From assembly GCF_030056665.1 (NCBI RefSeq), contig NZ_JASHIG010000014.1: DNA of 64,000 nt. One strand, given 5' to 3'. The notes below the pieces were generated by a model, which saw only the letters and a list, made by a program, of their open reading frames with translations, had not been told where the DNA came from and searched no databases. The position numbers and the translations under genes were made by a program. Origin of the DNA: Flectobacillus roseus (GTDB lineage: Bacteria; Bacteroidota; Bacteroidia; Cytophagales; Spirosomataceae). Shown piece after piece: positions 35,297-45,156 of this stretch (positions are counted from its first letter, which is position 1; each line of letters starts with the position of its first letter).

Positions 35297-37411
35297 TTAC
35301 TTAAGTTGATAAATTCGTACAATTTCCTTCATTTCGTCAAGCGTTCTGCTTGGCACTTGATACGGAGTTGGGATTGGCTGCTTTGAGTATTGTTGAAAGT
35401 ACAATACGCAGGCATCACGCCAATTGAGCGCTTCACGGTGCTGTGTGGCTAATCGACCCGATACATCGGCAAAGACTTGTGGGTCAATAGAAGATTGAAC
35501 AGAATTCCATTGTTTTTGCATCCATTCTACTGATTTTACACCTTCATAATAGCGACTAGCGAACTCATTCCAAAGCGTTTTGCCAGAACTAAGTTTTTTA
35601 TTCCATGAAACATGGTGAAACCACAGTAGATAGGGGAGAGGACAAGTGTCAGGATTTCCCCATAGAGCTTGAACTTCTTTGTTATATAAACCAAGGGCAT
35701 TACTTCCTTGTGCGGTTCTATCAAAACCAAGTCCAACAGAATCGGCGCGATGGTAATAAATGGCTGTCCAGTCGGGGCGGGCACTTTTTTCGAGCCAGGG
35801 TTCTGGACCAAAGTGAATATTTTGTCCCATGACATGATGCAAGCCGAGAGGAGTGGTAAAATCCACATAAATTTCACGTGATTTCATCATCAAATCTTGA
35901 ATCGTCGCAACTGCTTTAGGCTCTTGAGTTAGACTCATTTTTATCCATTCCGAAGCAATTTGTTCAGAGCTAAGACTATGATTCCAAGCCAATCGTCCAA
36001 AGGCATACCAGTTGGCTTGAGACATCAGATGTCCTGTCCAGTTTCGGTCTGAACCAGTATTAGCTACCCCAGCTATAGCCGTAAGTGAATGACTATCAAC
36101 GCTTCCATCAACTATTTTAGCGACGGTTGAGCCTTTCCCATTTGAATAAGTATCACTTTCGAGACATTCTTTGAAAAGAGGTGCTTCGTACACAAGGTTA
36201 GTACTAAAACCCAAATATTCTTGTGTAAGCTGGAATTCCATAGCCAGAGGCGTTTTTGGCATAGCACCAAAAAGCGGATGAAACGGCTCACGAGATTGAA
36301 AATCAATTGGTCCATTTTTTACTTGAACCAGTACGTTTGAAGCAAAAGTCCCATCAAGCGGTTTAAAATCCTTGTATGCCTCTTTGAAACGGTCGCCTTT
36401 AGGGTCGGCAGCATAGACAAAAGCACGCCAAATGACAATTCCTTTGTAAGGAGCTATTGCTTCTGCAAGCATATTGGCGCCATCAGCATGAGTTCTGCCA
36501 AAGTCTTGAGGACCTGGCTCGCCTTCGGAATTAGCTTTTACCAAGTATCCTCCAAAATCAGGAATAGCAACGTAAATTTCCTTAGTGACATTTTTCCACC
36601 AATTTCTTACTTCTGGAGCCATTGGGTCTGAGTTTTTGGCACCACCCAAGAGTTTCGGCGCAGCAAAATTTAGGGAAAGAAATACCTTTATCCCGTAAGG
36701 ACGAAAAACATCTGCTAAGGCTTTTACTTTTACGATATATTCTTTGGTCAAAAATCTAGCGCTGGCATTGACATTATTCAAAACTACCGCATTGATACCG
36801 ATTGAGGCATTTGCACGCGCATAATCAATGTATCGTTGGTCGATTACTTCTGGCAATTCGTACCATTTCCAAAGTGAAGAACCCGCATAACCACGCTCGA
36901 TTGTACCCAGAGGGTTATCCCAGTGGTTGAGCATGCGATATTTGATTTTGGGCGAATCCGTAATATTAAGTTGAGCAATTGAGTTACCACTTTGTATCTG
37001 TCTCAATAAAGCAAAAGAACCATATAATACGCCAGAAGCTGTACGAGAACGGATAACGATATTTTGGTTTTCCTCGCGAATAATAAAGCCATCTTCAGCA
37101 AGTTGATTTGTTTGCTCATTTTGAATAATTTGAAGAATTATTCCTCCTTTTTTTCCTGCAGGATTAGTTAAAGTTGAAACTTTTTTACCCAACAATCCAG
37201 ACAAACCAGCTTGAAGTTCTTTTTGAGCTGTTTTTATGATAACTTCTTGATTATCAGAATAAATAAACTGACATTTTTGAGCATAACTATTTCTTTGCTG
37301 AACATTAGCAATAGGGTCAAATTTCAACCAAAGTCGATAACCATCATCGGCGTGAGCCAATTGAGTTATGCTCAAAAGTAGAATGAAAAGTAGTTTTTGA
37401 AAATATCTCAT
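35297..37411 (-). CDS. aguA: Glycoside hydrolase family 67 alpha-glucuronidase
   Basis: 704 residues from the ATG at 37411; the longer frame to 37465 begins inside a dispersed repeat and is rejected. Signal peptide 1-21 (ends AHADDG). The GH67 (alpha/beta)8 barrel is seen in SPKIKYRMLNHWDNPLGTIE, GYLVKANSEGEPGPQ (acid Glu region) and AMEFQLTQEYLGF (base region), followed by the C-terminal helical domain. It releases 4-O-methyl-glucuronic acid from the ends of xylo-oligomers. Product then enters the SDR-UxuA route. Signal peptide places it outside the cytoplasm. Confidence 0.93.
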   Translation of the reverse strand: MRYFQKLLFILLLSITQLAHADDGYRLWLKFDPIANVQQRNSYAQKCQFIYSDNQEVIIKTAQKELQAGLSGLLGKKVSTLTNPAGKKGGIILQIIQNEQTNQLAEDGFIIREENQNIVIRSRTASGVLYGSFALLRQIQSGNSIAQLNITDSPKIKYRMLNHWDNPLGTIERGYAGSSLWKWYELPEVIDQRYIDYARANASIGINAVVLNNVNASARFLTKEYIVKVKALADVFRPYGIKVFLSLNFAAPKLLGGAKNSDPMAPEVRNWWKNVTKEIYVAIPDFGGYLVKANSEGEPGPQDFGRTHADGANMLAEAIAPYKGIVIWRAFVYAADPKGDRFKEAYKDFKPLDGTFASNVLVQVKNGPIDFQSREPFHPLFGAMPKTPLAMEFQLTQEYLGFSTNLVYEAPLFKECLESDTYSNGKGSTVAKIVDGSVDSHSLTAIAGVANTGSDRNWTGHLMSQANWYAFGRLAWNHSLSSEQIASEWIKMSLTQEPKAVATIQDLMMKSREIYVDFTTPLGLHHVMGQNIHFGPEPWLEKSARPDWTAIYYHRADSVGLGFDRTAQGSNALGLYNKEVQALWGNPDTCPLPYLLWFHHVSWNKKLSSGKTLWNEFASRYYEGVKSVEWMQKQWNSVQSSIDPQVFADVSGRLATQHREALNWRDACVLYFQQYSKQPIPTPYQVPSRTLDEMKEIVRIYQLK

Positions 37412-37428
37412 ACGTGGTAAGTTAGTAC

Positions 37429-37560
37429 GCAAAATAAAATTTAAGATTGAGTATTGGGCTTTCAAGTAAGGGCTTTCCGCGGTGGGCTTTGGAAAAAAGC
37501 ATGGCTGTGGTTATTAAAAACATTTTAAAATTCTTTGCCTTATTCCTGTTGCCTACTGCC
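37429..37560 (+). repeat. Dispersed 139-bp element, copy B
   Basis: Begins GCAAAATAAAATTTAAGATT (37428-37447) and contains GCGGTGGGCTTTGGAAAAAA, matching 21037-21170 with about 15 percent change. It fills the gap between uxuA and aguA. Confidence 0.65.
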
Positions 37561-37565
37561 TTTTA

Positions 37566-38756
37566 CTACAATAGGCTCTTTTTGATTCCTAATTCCAGTC
37601 CTCTAAGTTCAGCGAGCCCTTTTAATCGACCAATGGCAGAATAGCCAGGGTAGGTTTTTTTGCCATTGGTCAAATCATCAAGCATCAAATGACCATGATC
37701 GGGGCGCATTGGAATTTGTCGTTCGGCCCCCTTCTTGTTTTCTTCCAAAACAACTGCTTTTACGACCTCATACATATCTACATCGCCAGTGAGATGGGCA
37801 GCTTCGTGAAAATTCAGTGGATTTTCTTCTCTTTTGGTCGTGCGTAAATGCAGAAAATGAATACGATGTCCCCAACGAGTTATCATTCCTGCTAAGTCAT
37901 TATCTTCTCTAACTCCCAGAGAACCAGTACAAAAGGTAATTCCGTTGGCAGTGACGTCACAAGCTTGCATCAATTGCACCAAATCTGATTCGGTACTCAC
38001 AACACGTGGTAAACCCAACAAGGATTTTGGAGGATCATCGGGGTGAATACATAGATTGACGCCTAGTTCTTGAGCTAATGGTGCAATTTGCTGAATAAAA
38101 TAATACAGGTTGGCACGAAGTTCGGCATCGCCGATGTGTGCATAATTATCCAACAATCCTTGAAAAGTAGTGAGACTAAATGCCTCTTCTGAACCAGGCA
38201 AACCCAGCAAAACCGTGTTGGTTAGTTCTTTGAGTTCATCAGCTGTCATTTGTTCGAATTTAGATTTTGCAGCTTCCTGAACCTCCTGCGTGTAATCATT
38301 TTTGGCATTGGGACGTTGAAGGATATACAAATCGAACAAAGCAAAATCTTGCCAAACAAAGCGTAGTGCTTGCGAACCATCGGGCATGGTGTAATTGAGC
38401 TTGGTTCGTGACCAATCCAACACAGGCATAAAATTGTAACACACAATATTTACCCCACAGTCTGCCAAGTTGCGCATTGAGGTTTTATAGTTCTCGATAT
38501 ATAAGTCACGAGAAGGAAGTCCCTTTTTGATATCCTCATGCACGGGGAGACTTTCTACAACGAGCCATTTTAGTGTTGAATACTGTTGATTATCAGCTTC
38601 AATGATTCGAATTCTTTCTTGAATGGCCTCCTTAGACCATATTTCGCCGACAGGAATTTGATGGAGAGCGGAAACAACCCCCGTACACCCTGCCTGGCGA
38701 ATATCCATGAGCGAGACAGGGTCTTTAGGGCCAAACCAACGCATAGTATGTATCAT
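37566..38756 (-). CDS. uxuA: Mannonate dehydratase
   Basis: 396 residues from the ATG at 38756 (MIHTMRWFGPKDPVSL), which matches the normal N-terminus; a frame reaching 38798 adds 14 residues and is not used. DIRQAGCTGVVSALHQIPVG, LCIHPDDPPKSLLGLPRVV and MRPDHGHLMLDD are family motifs, with His and Asp residues for the metal site. It dehydrates D-mannonate to 2-keto-3-deoxygluconate in the glucuronate pathway. It is first in the block uxuA-aguA-SDR-GH43; three palindromes lie upstream, toward the divergent LacI regulator gene. Confidence 0.95.
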   Translation of the reverse strand: MIHTMRWFGPKDPVSLMDIRQAGCTGVVSALHQIPVGEIWSKEAIQERIRIIEADNQQYSTLKWLVVESLPVHEDIKKGLPSRDLYIENYKTSMRNLADCGVNIVCYNFMPVLDWSRTKLNYTMPDGSQALRFVWQDFALFDLYILQRPNAKNDYTQEVQEAAKSKFEQMTADELKELTNTVLLGLPGSEEAFSLTTFQGLLDNYAHIGDAELRANLYYFIQQIAPLAQELGVNLCIHPDDPPKSLLGLPRVVSTESDLVQLMQACDVTANGITFCTGSLGVREDNDLAGMITRWGHRIHFLHLRTTKREENPLNFHEAAHLTGDVDMYEVVKAVVLEENKKGAERQIPMRPDHGHLMLDDLTNGKKTYPGYSAIGRLKGLAELRGLELGIKKSLL

Positions 38757-38803
38757 ACTGAGTAGTTTTTGGAAAATATACTTCTTTAAAAAGTTCAAGA
38801 TTT

Positions 38804-38820
38804 TCGGAAATCATTTCCGA
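38804..38820. promoter_or_regulatory. Palindrome upstream of uxuA
   Basis: TCGGAAA, TCA, TTTCCGA: perfect 7-bp arms 48 bp before the uxuA start. Candidate operator. Confidence 0.45.
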
Positions 38821-38919
38821 TACTTGATATTAATTTGGGGAGATTTGAACTAAATGTAAGGCTATATTTTTATATTAAACAAAGTTTTTCTTGATATATT
38901 TTTATAAAAATATCGCAAA

Positions 38920-38950
38920 CGTTTTCGAAAACGAATCCGATATATATCGG
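38920..38950. promoter_or_regulatory. Adjacent palindromes, LacI-type operator candidates
   Basis: CGTTTTCGAAAACG (38920-38933) and CCGATATATATCGG (38937-38950) are perfect 14-bp palindromes with central CG/TA symmetry, three bases apart, in the gap between uxuA and the lacI-type gene. The first has the form of LacI/GalR operators. Binding by the divergent regulator is likely. Confidence 0.55.
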
Positions 38951-39150
38951 TATTTTCAATAAAAAGTTCTACTTTTATCATTAGGAATCAATGTGTAGAT
39001 TTGAAATTAAAGTAGATAGGAACGACATATAAAAAAAATACAAAAATGAGATTCAAGATTAGGAGTGAACATATCAAGTGATAAAAAAAATGATTCAGAC
39101 CATTATTCACAACTCGCTTAAATGCTCAGACATAATCAAGCATACATTAT

Positions 39151-40302
39151 ATGATACAATGTACTAATTGTCAAGAAACACAAAATTTGGTAAAGGCAGG
39201 CTTTGTAAGAGGCAAGCAGCGATTTCTTTGTAAATCTTGCGAAAGTTATTTCACTGTACAAACTACACCAGTTACGCCAGCTAAGAAAAATCACCAAACG
39301 ACCATCGTCGATATTGCAAAGGCCTTGGGCGTGGCACCGTCTACTGTTTCGAGAGCCTTAAATAATAGCAAGGAGATAAATGAAAATACCCGTCAGGAAA
39401 TACTAAGAGTGGCTCAAGAACTTGATTATCGCCCTAATTTGTTAGCTCAAAGTCTTAACAGAGGAGCCACAAATACCATTGGTGTGGTGATTCCAGATAT
39501 TCAAAGACCATTTTTTGCTGGAGTATTAGCTGGTATTCAACAAGTGGCAAGTAATGCGGGTTATCGGGTGATGATTTGCCAGTCAAACGAATCTCATTCT
39601 ACCGAAACGCTCAATGTTCAGGCATTAATGAGTAGTCAGGTGGATGGTCTGCTGATTAGCCATTCTGTCGAAACAACGTCCTTCGAGCATATTAAACTAC
39701 ATTTGAATAGAGGGATCCCGATAGTTCATTTTGATAGGGTTGCTTATGAATTGCCAACAGCAAAGGTGATTCTCGATAATTTTCGGGGTTCGTTTTTATT
39801 GGTAGAACACCTCATAAAGCAAGGTTGTAAGCGAATTGCTATTTGTGCTGGTCCGAAAGAGCTATTGATTAGTCAGGAGAGATTTGAAGGTTATAAATCT
39901 GCTTTGCGAGAATATGGGCTAACTTTTGACTCTGATTTGGTTTATCATATAGGTTTTAGAAAAAACGAAGCTGTTGATGCGCTAAATCAGTGGTTATCTC
40001 TAGAATCGCCACCAGATGCGATTTTTGCGGTTCATCATGGCAATGCGATTGAGCTTATGGTAGAGTTGAAAAAAAGAGGCATCAAAATTCCAGCGCAAAT
40101 TGCTGTAGCAGGTTTTGGTGATGATCAAATTGCTGAATTAATAGAGCCAGCTTTGACTGTTTTCCATCAATTTCCCCTACAAGTCGGAGAAACCGCAGCT
40201 AATACGCTCATTAGCAATATCATTGACGGAGATAATTTTGTTCCAGAAGATATTATTGTTCAAGGAAAATTGGTTGTGAGAAAGTCTTCTTTGAAGAATT
40301 AG
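39151..40302 (+). CDS. LacI-family regulator with N-terminal zinc ribbon
   Basis: 383 residues. Residues 1-33 form a C4 ribbon: Cys4, Cys7, Cys27 and Cys30 in CTNC...RGKQRFLCKSCESYF, like the InsA/IS1 N-terminal ribbon. A short linker leads to the LacI HTH (TTIVDIAKALGVAPSTVSRALNNS, about 50-73), the hinge helix (PNLLAQSLNRG) and a periplasmic-binding-protein-like sensor of about 270 residues. Usual LacI proteins are 330-345 residues, so about 45 are added. Divergent from uxuA with palindromes between, it probably controls the glucuronate genes. No start other than 39151 keeps the ribbon. Confidence 0.9.
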   Translation: MIQCTNCQETQNLVKAGFVRGKQRFLCKSCESYFTVQTTPVTPAKKNHQTTIVDIAKALGVAPSTVSRALNNSKEINENTRQEILRVAQELDYRPNLLAQSLNRGATNTIGVVIPDIQRPFFAGVLAGIQQVASNAGYRVMICQSNESHSTETLNVQALMSSQVDGLLISHSVETTSFEHIKLHLNRGIPIVHFDRVAYELPTAKVILDNFRGSFLLVEHLIKQGCKRIAICAGPKELLISQERFEGYKSALREYGLTFDSDLVYHIGFRKNEAVDALNQWLSLESPPDAIFAVHHGNAIELMVELKKRGIKIPAQIAVAGFGDDQIAELIEPALTVFHQFPLQVGETAANTLISNIIDGDNFVPEDIIVQGKLVVRKSSLKN

Positions 40303-40306
40303 TCAA

Positions 40307-40376
40307 TTTGAAGATTTGAAGATTTGAAGATTTGAAGATTTGAAGATTTGAAGATTTGAAGATTTGAAGATTTGAA
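40307..40376 (+). repeat. 8-bp tandem repeat, about nine copies
   Basis: TTTGAAGA repeats in perfect phase from 40307 to 40376, directly after the LacI stop codon (40300-40302). Likely prone to slippage; it does not alter the coding region. Confidence 0.9.
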
Positions 40377-40434
40377 AAAAGAGATAAATAGCAAGTTAAT
40401 TAAAAAATGTAGTTTACAATAAACTATTGATAAT

Positions 40435-40486
40435 TAGGCTAATAAAAAAGGAATCCCGTGTACAGGATTCCTTTTTTATTAGCCTA
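40435..40486. terminator. Bidirectional terminator, 22-bp perfect stem
   Basis: Arms 40435-40456 and 40465-40486 are perfect complements around CGTGTACA, with A-run/T-run in the middle of the stem (GGAATCC next to AAAAAA). It separates the LacI gene from the convergent RND pump gene. Confidence 0.8.
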
Positions 40487-40530
40487 AAATATCGGAAGAT
40501 TCTACATTTTCAAATCTCCAAATTGAAAAA

Positions 40531-43500
40531 CTACGCTTTTGTGTGTTTTTTACGGTTAGCGATTTTCTCGATAACTACGAATAAAACAGGCACAATGAAG
40601 ATTGCTAAGGACGTTGCTGACAACATACCTCCAAATACGGTCCAACCAATAGTTTTACGAGATTCTGCTGCTGCACCACTTGCAAATGCTAATGGTAATA
40701 CCCCTAGGATAAAGGCTAGGGACGTCATAATGATTGGACGCAAACGTAGTTGAACAGCCTCCAAAGTAGCCGAAATAAGCTCCATACCATGATCTACACG
40801 TTCTTTGGCAAACTCTACAATCAAGATGGCGTTTTTGGCCGCAAGACCAATCAAGGTAATCAAACCAATTTGTGCGTAGATATTGTTTGAAAGGTTTGGC
40901 AAAAGAGTCAATGTCAAAATTGAACCAAATGCACCAACTGGTACAGCAAAAAGTACCGAGAATGGAATAGACCAACTTTCATACAAGGCTGCCAAGAACA
41001 AGAATACAAAGACAATCGAAATGGCAAAGATGAGTACTGTACTATCTCCCGCTTTGATTTCCTCACGGCTCATACCAGAGAATTCATATGAATATCCCAC
41101 AGGTAATGTTCTAGCTGCAACTTCTTCCAAAGCCTTGATGGCTTGTCCACTACTAAAACCAGGTTTTGGTGTCCCGTTGATTTCGATAGCACGATACACG
41201 TTATAGTGAGAAATCAATGCCGCATTTTCGATAACTTTAGCGTTTACCAACGTCTTCAAAGGAACCATATTGCCAGCAGAGTTACGTACATAATACTGTT
41301 GGATTTTGTCCAAAGAAGAACGGAAACTACTATCGGCTTGCACCATTACACGGAAGTTACGACCATACAAGGTAAAATCGTTGACATACGAACTACCCAA
41401 TAGCGTAGAAAGTGTACCAAAAATATCATTGATATTGACCCCTTGCTTTTTGGCTTGGTCACGGTTTACATCTATTTGATAACCAGGCGTTCTGGCACTA
41501 AAGAATGTATAAGCCATGCCAATTTCTGGACGTTTGTTCAGTTCTGCCAAGAAAGTACGAGCTACTTTTTCAAACTGCTGAATATTGTCAGGACTTGTAG
41601 TTTGTTGTAATTCAAAAGTAAAACCTGCCGTTTGACCCAAACCTGGGATAGCAGGAGGGGCAATTGGTAAAACACGAGCTTCTTTGATGTCTGAAGTGAT
41701 TTTCTTGATATTATCAATCACACTTTGTACATGATGTTCCTTTCCTTTACGGTCTGACCAAGGCTTTAAGTTTACGAAGAAAGTACCAACGTTTGATTTG
41801 TTTGAGAAACTCACGACGTTCAAACCAGCAATACCACCCACAACACGAACTTCAGGTATACGCTCCAAACGACTCATGATATTTTGGAACATCTCTACGT
41901 TACGAGCCGTTGAAGTTGCTTCAGGCATTTCATATGTTACATACATACGTCCTTCATCTTCTGTTGGAATAAAACCTGTTGGTTTATTTTTGAATAAGAA
42001 GAAAAGACCAACAAACAAACAAACCATCATTACTAATACCAAAGGAGTAGCTTTAATCCATTTGGCTACGCCACGCGTGTAAGCAAATGAGAGTTTTTCA
42101 AAACGAGTGTTAAACCATTTAAAAAATTTGTCCAATAAACCTGTTCGCTCACTATCACTAGGAGTTGGTTTAAGCATAATGGTACACAATGCTGGAGTCA
42201 ATGACAAGGCTACAAATGCCGAAAGAATCACAGACACCGCAATAGTGATGGCAAATTGCTGATACAAACGACCTACAATACCCGGTACAAAACTTACTGG
42301 AACGAATACCGCTGCCAAAATCAAAGCAATAGCGATTACAGGACCAGAAATTTCTTTCATGGCTTTTTGTGTCGCTTCTTTGGGTGTTAAACCATGTTCA
42401 TCCATATTGTGCTGAACGGCTTCAACAACCACAATCGCGTCATCCACTACGATACCAATGGCCAATACAAAGGCAAATAAAGTCAAGGTATTGATGGTAA
42501 ATCCAAACGGAATGAAAAAGATAAATGTCCCAATCAAGGATACGGGAATGGCCAAAATTGGAATCAAAGTAGCTCTCCAACTTTGTAAGAATAAGAATAC
42601 TACGATAATTACCAAAATCAAGGCTTCCACCAAAGTATGAACTACTTCTTCGATCGATACTTTTACGACAGAAGCAGATTCTAATGGCACTACGTAGTCA
42701 AGGTCTTTCGGGAAAGTCTTTTTCATTTCTGCCAAAGCTTTCGTTACGCCTTCATATGTTTCTAAGGTATTTCCTCCTGGTGCCAAATAAATAATCACAA
42801 ACGCAGCTGGACGTTTTCCTACAAAGGCATTTACACCATAATCAAAACGACCTAATTCTACACGAGCCACGTCTTTGAGATATACAATACTCCCTATAGT
42901 TGGAGAGCTTCTTACAACAATATCTTCAAATTGCTCTTTGGTATTCAAACGGCTGTTTGTCAATACACTATATTCAAATGCTTGATTCTGTGGTTGTGGG
43001 TTACCACCAATTACCCCAGCCGCAACTTGTAAGTTTTGTTCTGCCAAAGCTGCTGAAACATCCGATGGTGTCATGCGTAGAGCCGCCAATTTTTCAGGAT
43101 CTAACCAAATACGCATCCCAAAGTCATCAGCACGAGACACAATATCCCCTACGCCTTTGATACGTTGAAGGGCATCCTTCAAATAGATATTGGCATAGTT
43201 ACCAATAAATTTCGCATCGTGAGTACCATTTGGCGAGTACAATGCCAATGCCATCATGATACTTGGGTTACGTTTACGAACCGTCAAACCCAAACGTTTT
43301 ACCGCATCAGGAAGTGTTGGCTGTGCTACTGATACACGGTTTTGTACGTCTAGCGCAGCAATGTTAACGTCGGTACCAATATCGAAAGTTACGTTGATAC
43401 TACTCTGACCACTACTGGTACTATTTGATGACATATAACTCATGCCAGGCGTACCGTTAATTTGGGTTTCGATAGGAGTAGTAGTGGTTTGTTCTACCGT

Positions 43501-43668
43501 TTGAGCATCTGCCCCCGTGAATATACCCGATACAGTAACGGTAGGAGGGGTAATATCAGGATATTGGGAAACAGGCAGTGTCGCCATGGCAATAGCTCCC
43601 ACAATTACAATCACAATGGATGTAACGATGGCAGTTATGGGGCGTTTTATAAAAACATCAGCTATCAT
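40531..43668 (-). CDS. RND efflux pump, HAE1/AcrB-like
   Basis: 1045 residues, the normal length. Twelve membrane segments are visible with the two large periplasmic loops; the proton-relay Asp pair lies in GIVVDDAIVVVEAV, and N-terminal IKRPITAIVTSIVIVIVG is typical. Adaptor and TolC genes lie upstream on the same strand, so it is the inner-membrane part of a tripartite drug/bile-type exporter. A 309-bp gap with a stem-loop separates it from the adaptor. The substrate is not readable. Confidence 0.95.
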   Translation of the reverse strand: MIADVFIKRPITAIVTSIVIVIVGAIAMATLPVSQYPDITPPTVTVSGIFTGADAQTVEQTTTTPIETQINGTPGMSYMSSNSTSSGQSSINVTFDIGTDVNIAALDVQNRVSVAQPTLPDAVKRLGLTVRKRNPSIMMALALYSPNGTHDAKFIGNYANIYLKDALQRIKGVGDIVSRADDFGMRIWLDPEKLAALRMTPSDVSAALAEQNLQVAAGVIGGNPQPQNQAFEYSVLTNSRLNTKEQFEDIVVRSSPTIGSIVYLKDVARVELGRFDYGVNAFVGKRPAAFVIIYLAPGGNTLETYEGVTKALAEMKKTFPKDLDYVVPLESASVVKVSIEEVVHTLVEALILVIIVVFLFLQSWRATLIPILAIPVSLIGTFIFFIPFGFTINTLTLFAFVLAIGIVVDDAIVVVEAVQHNMDEHGLTPKEATQKAMKEISGPVIAIALILAAVFVPVSFVPGIVGRLYQQFAITIAVSVILSAFVALSLTPALCTIMLKPTPSDSERTGLLDKFFKWFNTRFEKLSFAYTRGVAKWIKATPLVLVMMVCLFVGLFFLFKNKPTGFIPTEDEGRMYVTYEMPEATSTARNVEMFQNIMSRLERIPEVRVVGGIAGLNVVSFSNKSNVGTFFVNLKPWSDRKGKEHHVQSVIDNIKKITSDIKEARVLPIAPPAIPGLGQTAGFTFELQQTTSPDNIQQFEKVARTFLAELNKRPEIGMAYTFFSARTPGYQIDVNRDQAKKQGVNINDIFGTLSTLLGSSYVNDFTLYGRNFRVMVQADSSFRSSLDKIQQYYVRNSAGNMVPLKTLVNAKVIENAALISHYNVYRAIEINGTPKPGFSSGQAIKALEEVAARTLPVGYSYEFSGMSREEIKAGDSTVLIFAISIVFVFLFLAALYESWSIPFSVLFAVPVGAFGSILTLTLLPNLSNNIYAQIGLITLIGLAAKNAILIVEFAKERVDHGMELISATLEAVQLRLRPIIMTSLAFILGVLPLAFASGAAAESRKTIGWTVFGGMLSATSLAIFIVPVLFVVIEKIANRKKHTKA

Positions 43669-43977
43669 AAGTAACAGATTTGTTGAATAGCTATTGGTGA
43701 TTTTAAGTAGGAGTGCTGAATTGTGAGTGCTGAATTATGAGTGTAATTTTTTTGATTACTAATGCTTTATCTCATTAATTTCTTCAGCTAAATTTTGCAC
43801 GATTACTTAGATAAATAAAAAGGCTATTGTGCTGGTAATGGATTGCTTAATTTTATTGCCAGTACAAAATTTTTTTATTCAAAAACACCTATAGCAGAGA
43901 TACTTAAAAAATATCTATGAATAGTTTTGGATGAGTGATTTAAAATCACCCTCTTCAGTTGATATCCTGCTCAAAAA
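43669..43977. other. Gap inside the RND operon with imperfect hairpin
   Basis: No gene. An imperfect stem around 43832-43875 (GTGCTGG.../...CCAGTACAA) has T-runs on both strands and could attenuate transcription from the adaptor gene into the pump gene. Short words GAGTGCTGAATTGTGAGTGCT resemble those at 13555-13575 in reverse orientation. Confidence 0.4.
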
Positions 43978-45111
43978 TTATTTTTTAGCAGGAGCAGGTG
44001 CTTCTGTAGTGAATACAGAACCTTCTCTTAGGTTTTGAATACCTTCCACGATAATTTTTTCGCCAGAAGACAAACCTTTTTTCACAATGACTTTTTTACC
44101 AATGGCAGTTCCAAGTTCTACACGACGTTGCGTTACTTTGCTACTATCGCCGGGAACATACACGAAAAACTCGCCTAATTGCTCTGATATAGCTTTGTAA
44201 GGAATCACAACAGCAGCATTACTTTTGGTCAAAACTCGTACGGTTCCTGTCATGCCTGCACGTAGGATATTTTGAGGATTTGGAAAAATCAAACGTGTTT
44301 TAATTGTTCCAGTTTGAGCATCAACTGCACGGTCTAAAAGCGCGATTTTACCATTGTATGGGTATTTTTCGCCATTAAATGCTAAAGTAAAAGTTGAGTC
44401 AGAAGCAGAAGTTTTTTGTTGAAGCATTTTTGAGAATTTAAAAATCTCTTTTTGGTCTACATTAAAATCAACTGCCAACTGGCGGTCAGTCGAAACGGTA
44501 TTCATAATCGTCTGACCTGCTGTTACTGCTGTACCTTTTTTCACTAAAGAAATACCAATAGTTCCGTCAAATGGTGCAAAAATTTTGGTATATCTCACAT
44601 TGGTTTGAACACTACGGATATTTGCTTTCGATGCGTCCACTTGTCTTTGTGCTGCTTCCAAAGCGGCGTCAGCATTGTCGACTAGTTGTTTGGCTACGGC
44701 ATCGTTTTTGGCTAACTCATGATAACGATTAGCGTCTTTTTGAGCTTTTCCTAAATTAGCTTCCTGTACTTTCAGATTGGCAACTGCTTGGTCGTAGTTT
44801 GCTTCATACAATTGAGTATCAATAGTATACAACAATTGCCCTTTTCTAACACGAGCGCCATCAGCAAAATGAACTCCAGAAACATAGCCACTTACTTGAG
44901 GACGAAGTTCTACCATATCCAGCGCATTTACTGTGGCAGGATATTCATCAAAAAACGCTGCGTCAGTCGTTTCAACTGGCTCGATACTCACCGAAACTGG
45001 TGGGGGAGTTAGTGCAGCTGAATCAGTTTTTTTTCCGCCACAAGCACTGAGTAAAATAATACCCATCATCGCGGCAAAAGTGTTTGTTTTATGCATTAAC
45101 ATAGGATTCAA
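43978..45111 (-). CDS. RND periplasmic adaptor lipoprotein (AcrA/MexA-like)
   Basis: 377 residues. N-terminal lipobox LLSAC (cleavage before Cys at about 24), hairpin-forming coiled coil (about 95-165), lipoyl halves VSGVHFADGARVRKGQLLYT and APFDGTIGISLVKKGTAV, beta-barrel and MPD domain. It joins the pump at 40531 and the TolC protein at 45157. The start may be the internal Met at residue 6, but both give the same lipoprotein signal. Confidence 0.93.
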   Translation of the reverse strand: MNPMLMHKTNTFAAMMGIILLSACGGKKTDSAALTPPPVSVSIEPVETTDAAFFDEYPATVNALDMVELRPQVSGYVSGVHFADGARVRKGQLLYTIDTQLYEANYDQAVANLKVQEANLGKAQKDANRYHELAKNDAVAKQLVDNADAALEAAQRQVDASKANIRSVQTNVRYTKIFAPFDGTIGISLVKKGTAVTAGQTIMNTVSTDRQLAVDFNVDQKEIFKFSKMLQQKTSASDSTFTLAFNGEKYPYNGKIALLDRAVDAQTGTIKTRLIFPNPQNILRAGMTGTVRVLTKSNAAVVIPYKAISEQLGEFFVYVPGDSSKVTQRRVELGTAIGKKVIVKKGLSSGEKIIVEGIQNLREGSVFTTEAPAPAKK

Positions 45112-45156
45112 TGTTTATTAGATAATCGGATAAGGCCGATGCGAATATTTTTAATA

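Noticed and set aside
40307..40376. Repetitive TTTGAAGA tract as a regulatory array
   Set aside because: Perfect 8-bp microsatellite without spacers; slippage product after the stop codon.
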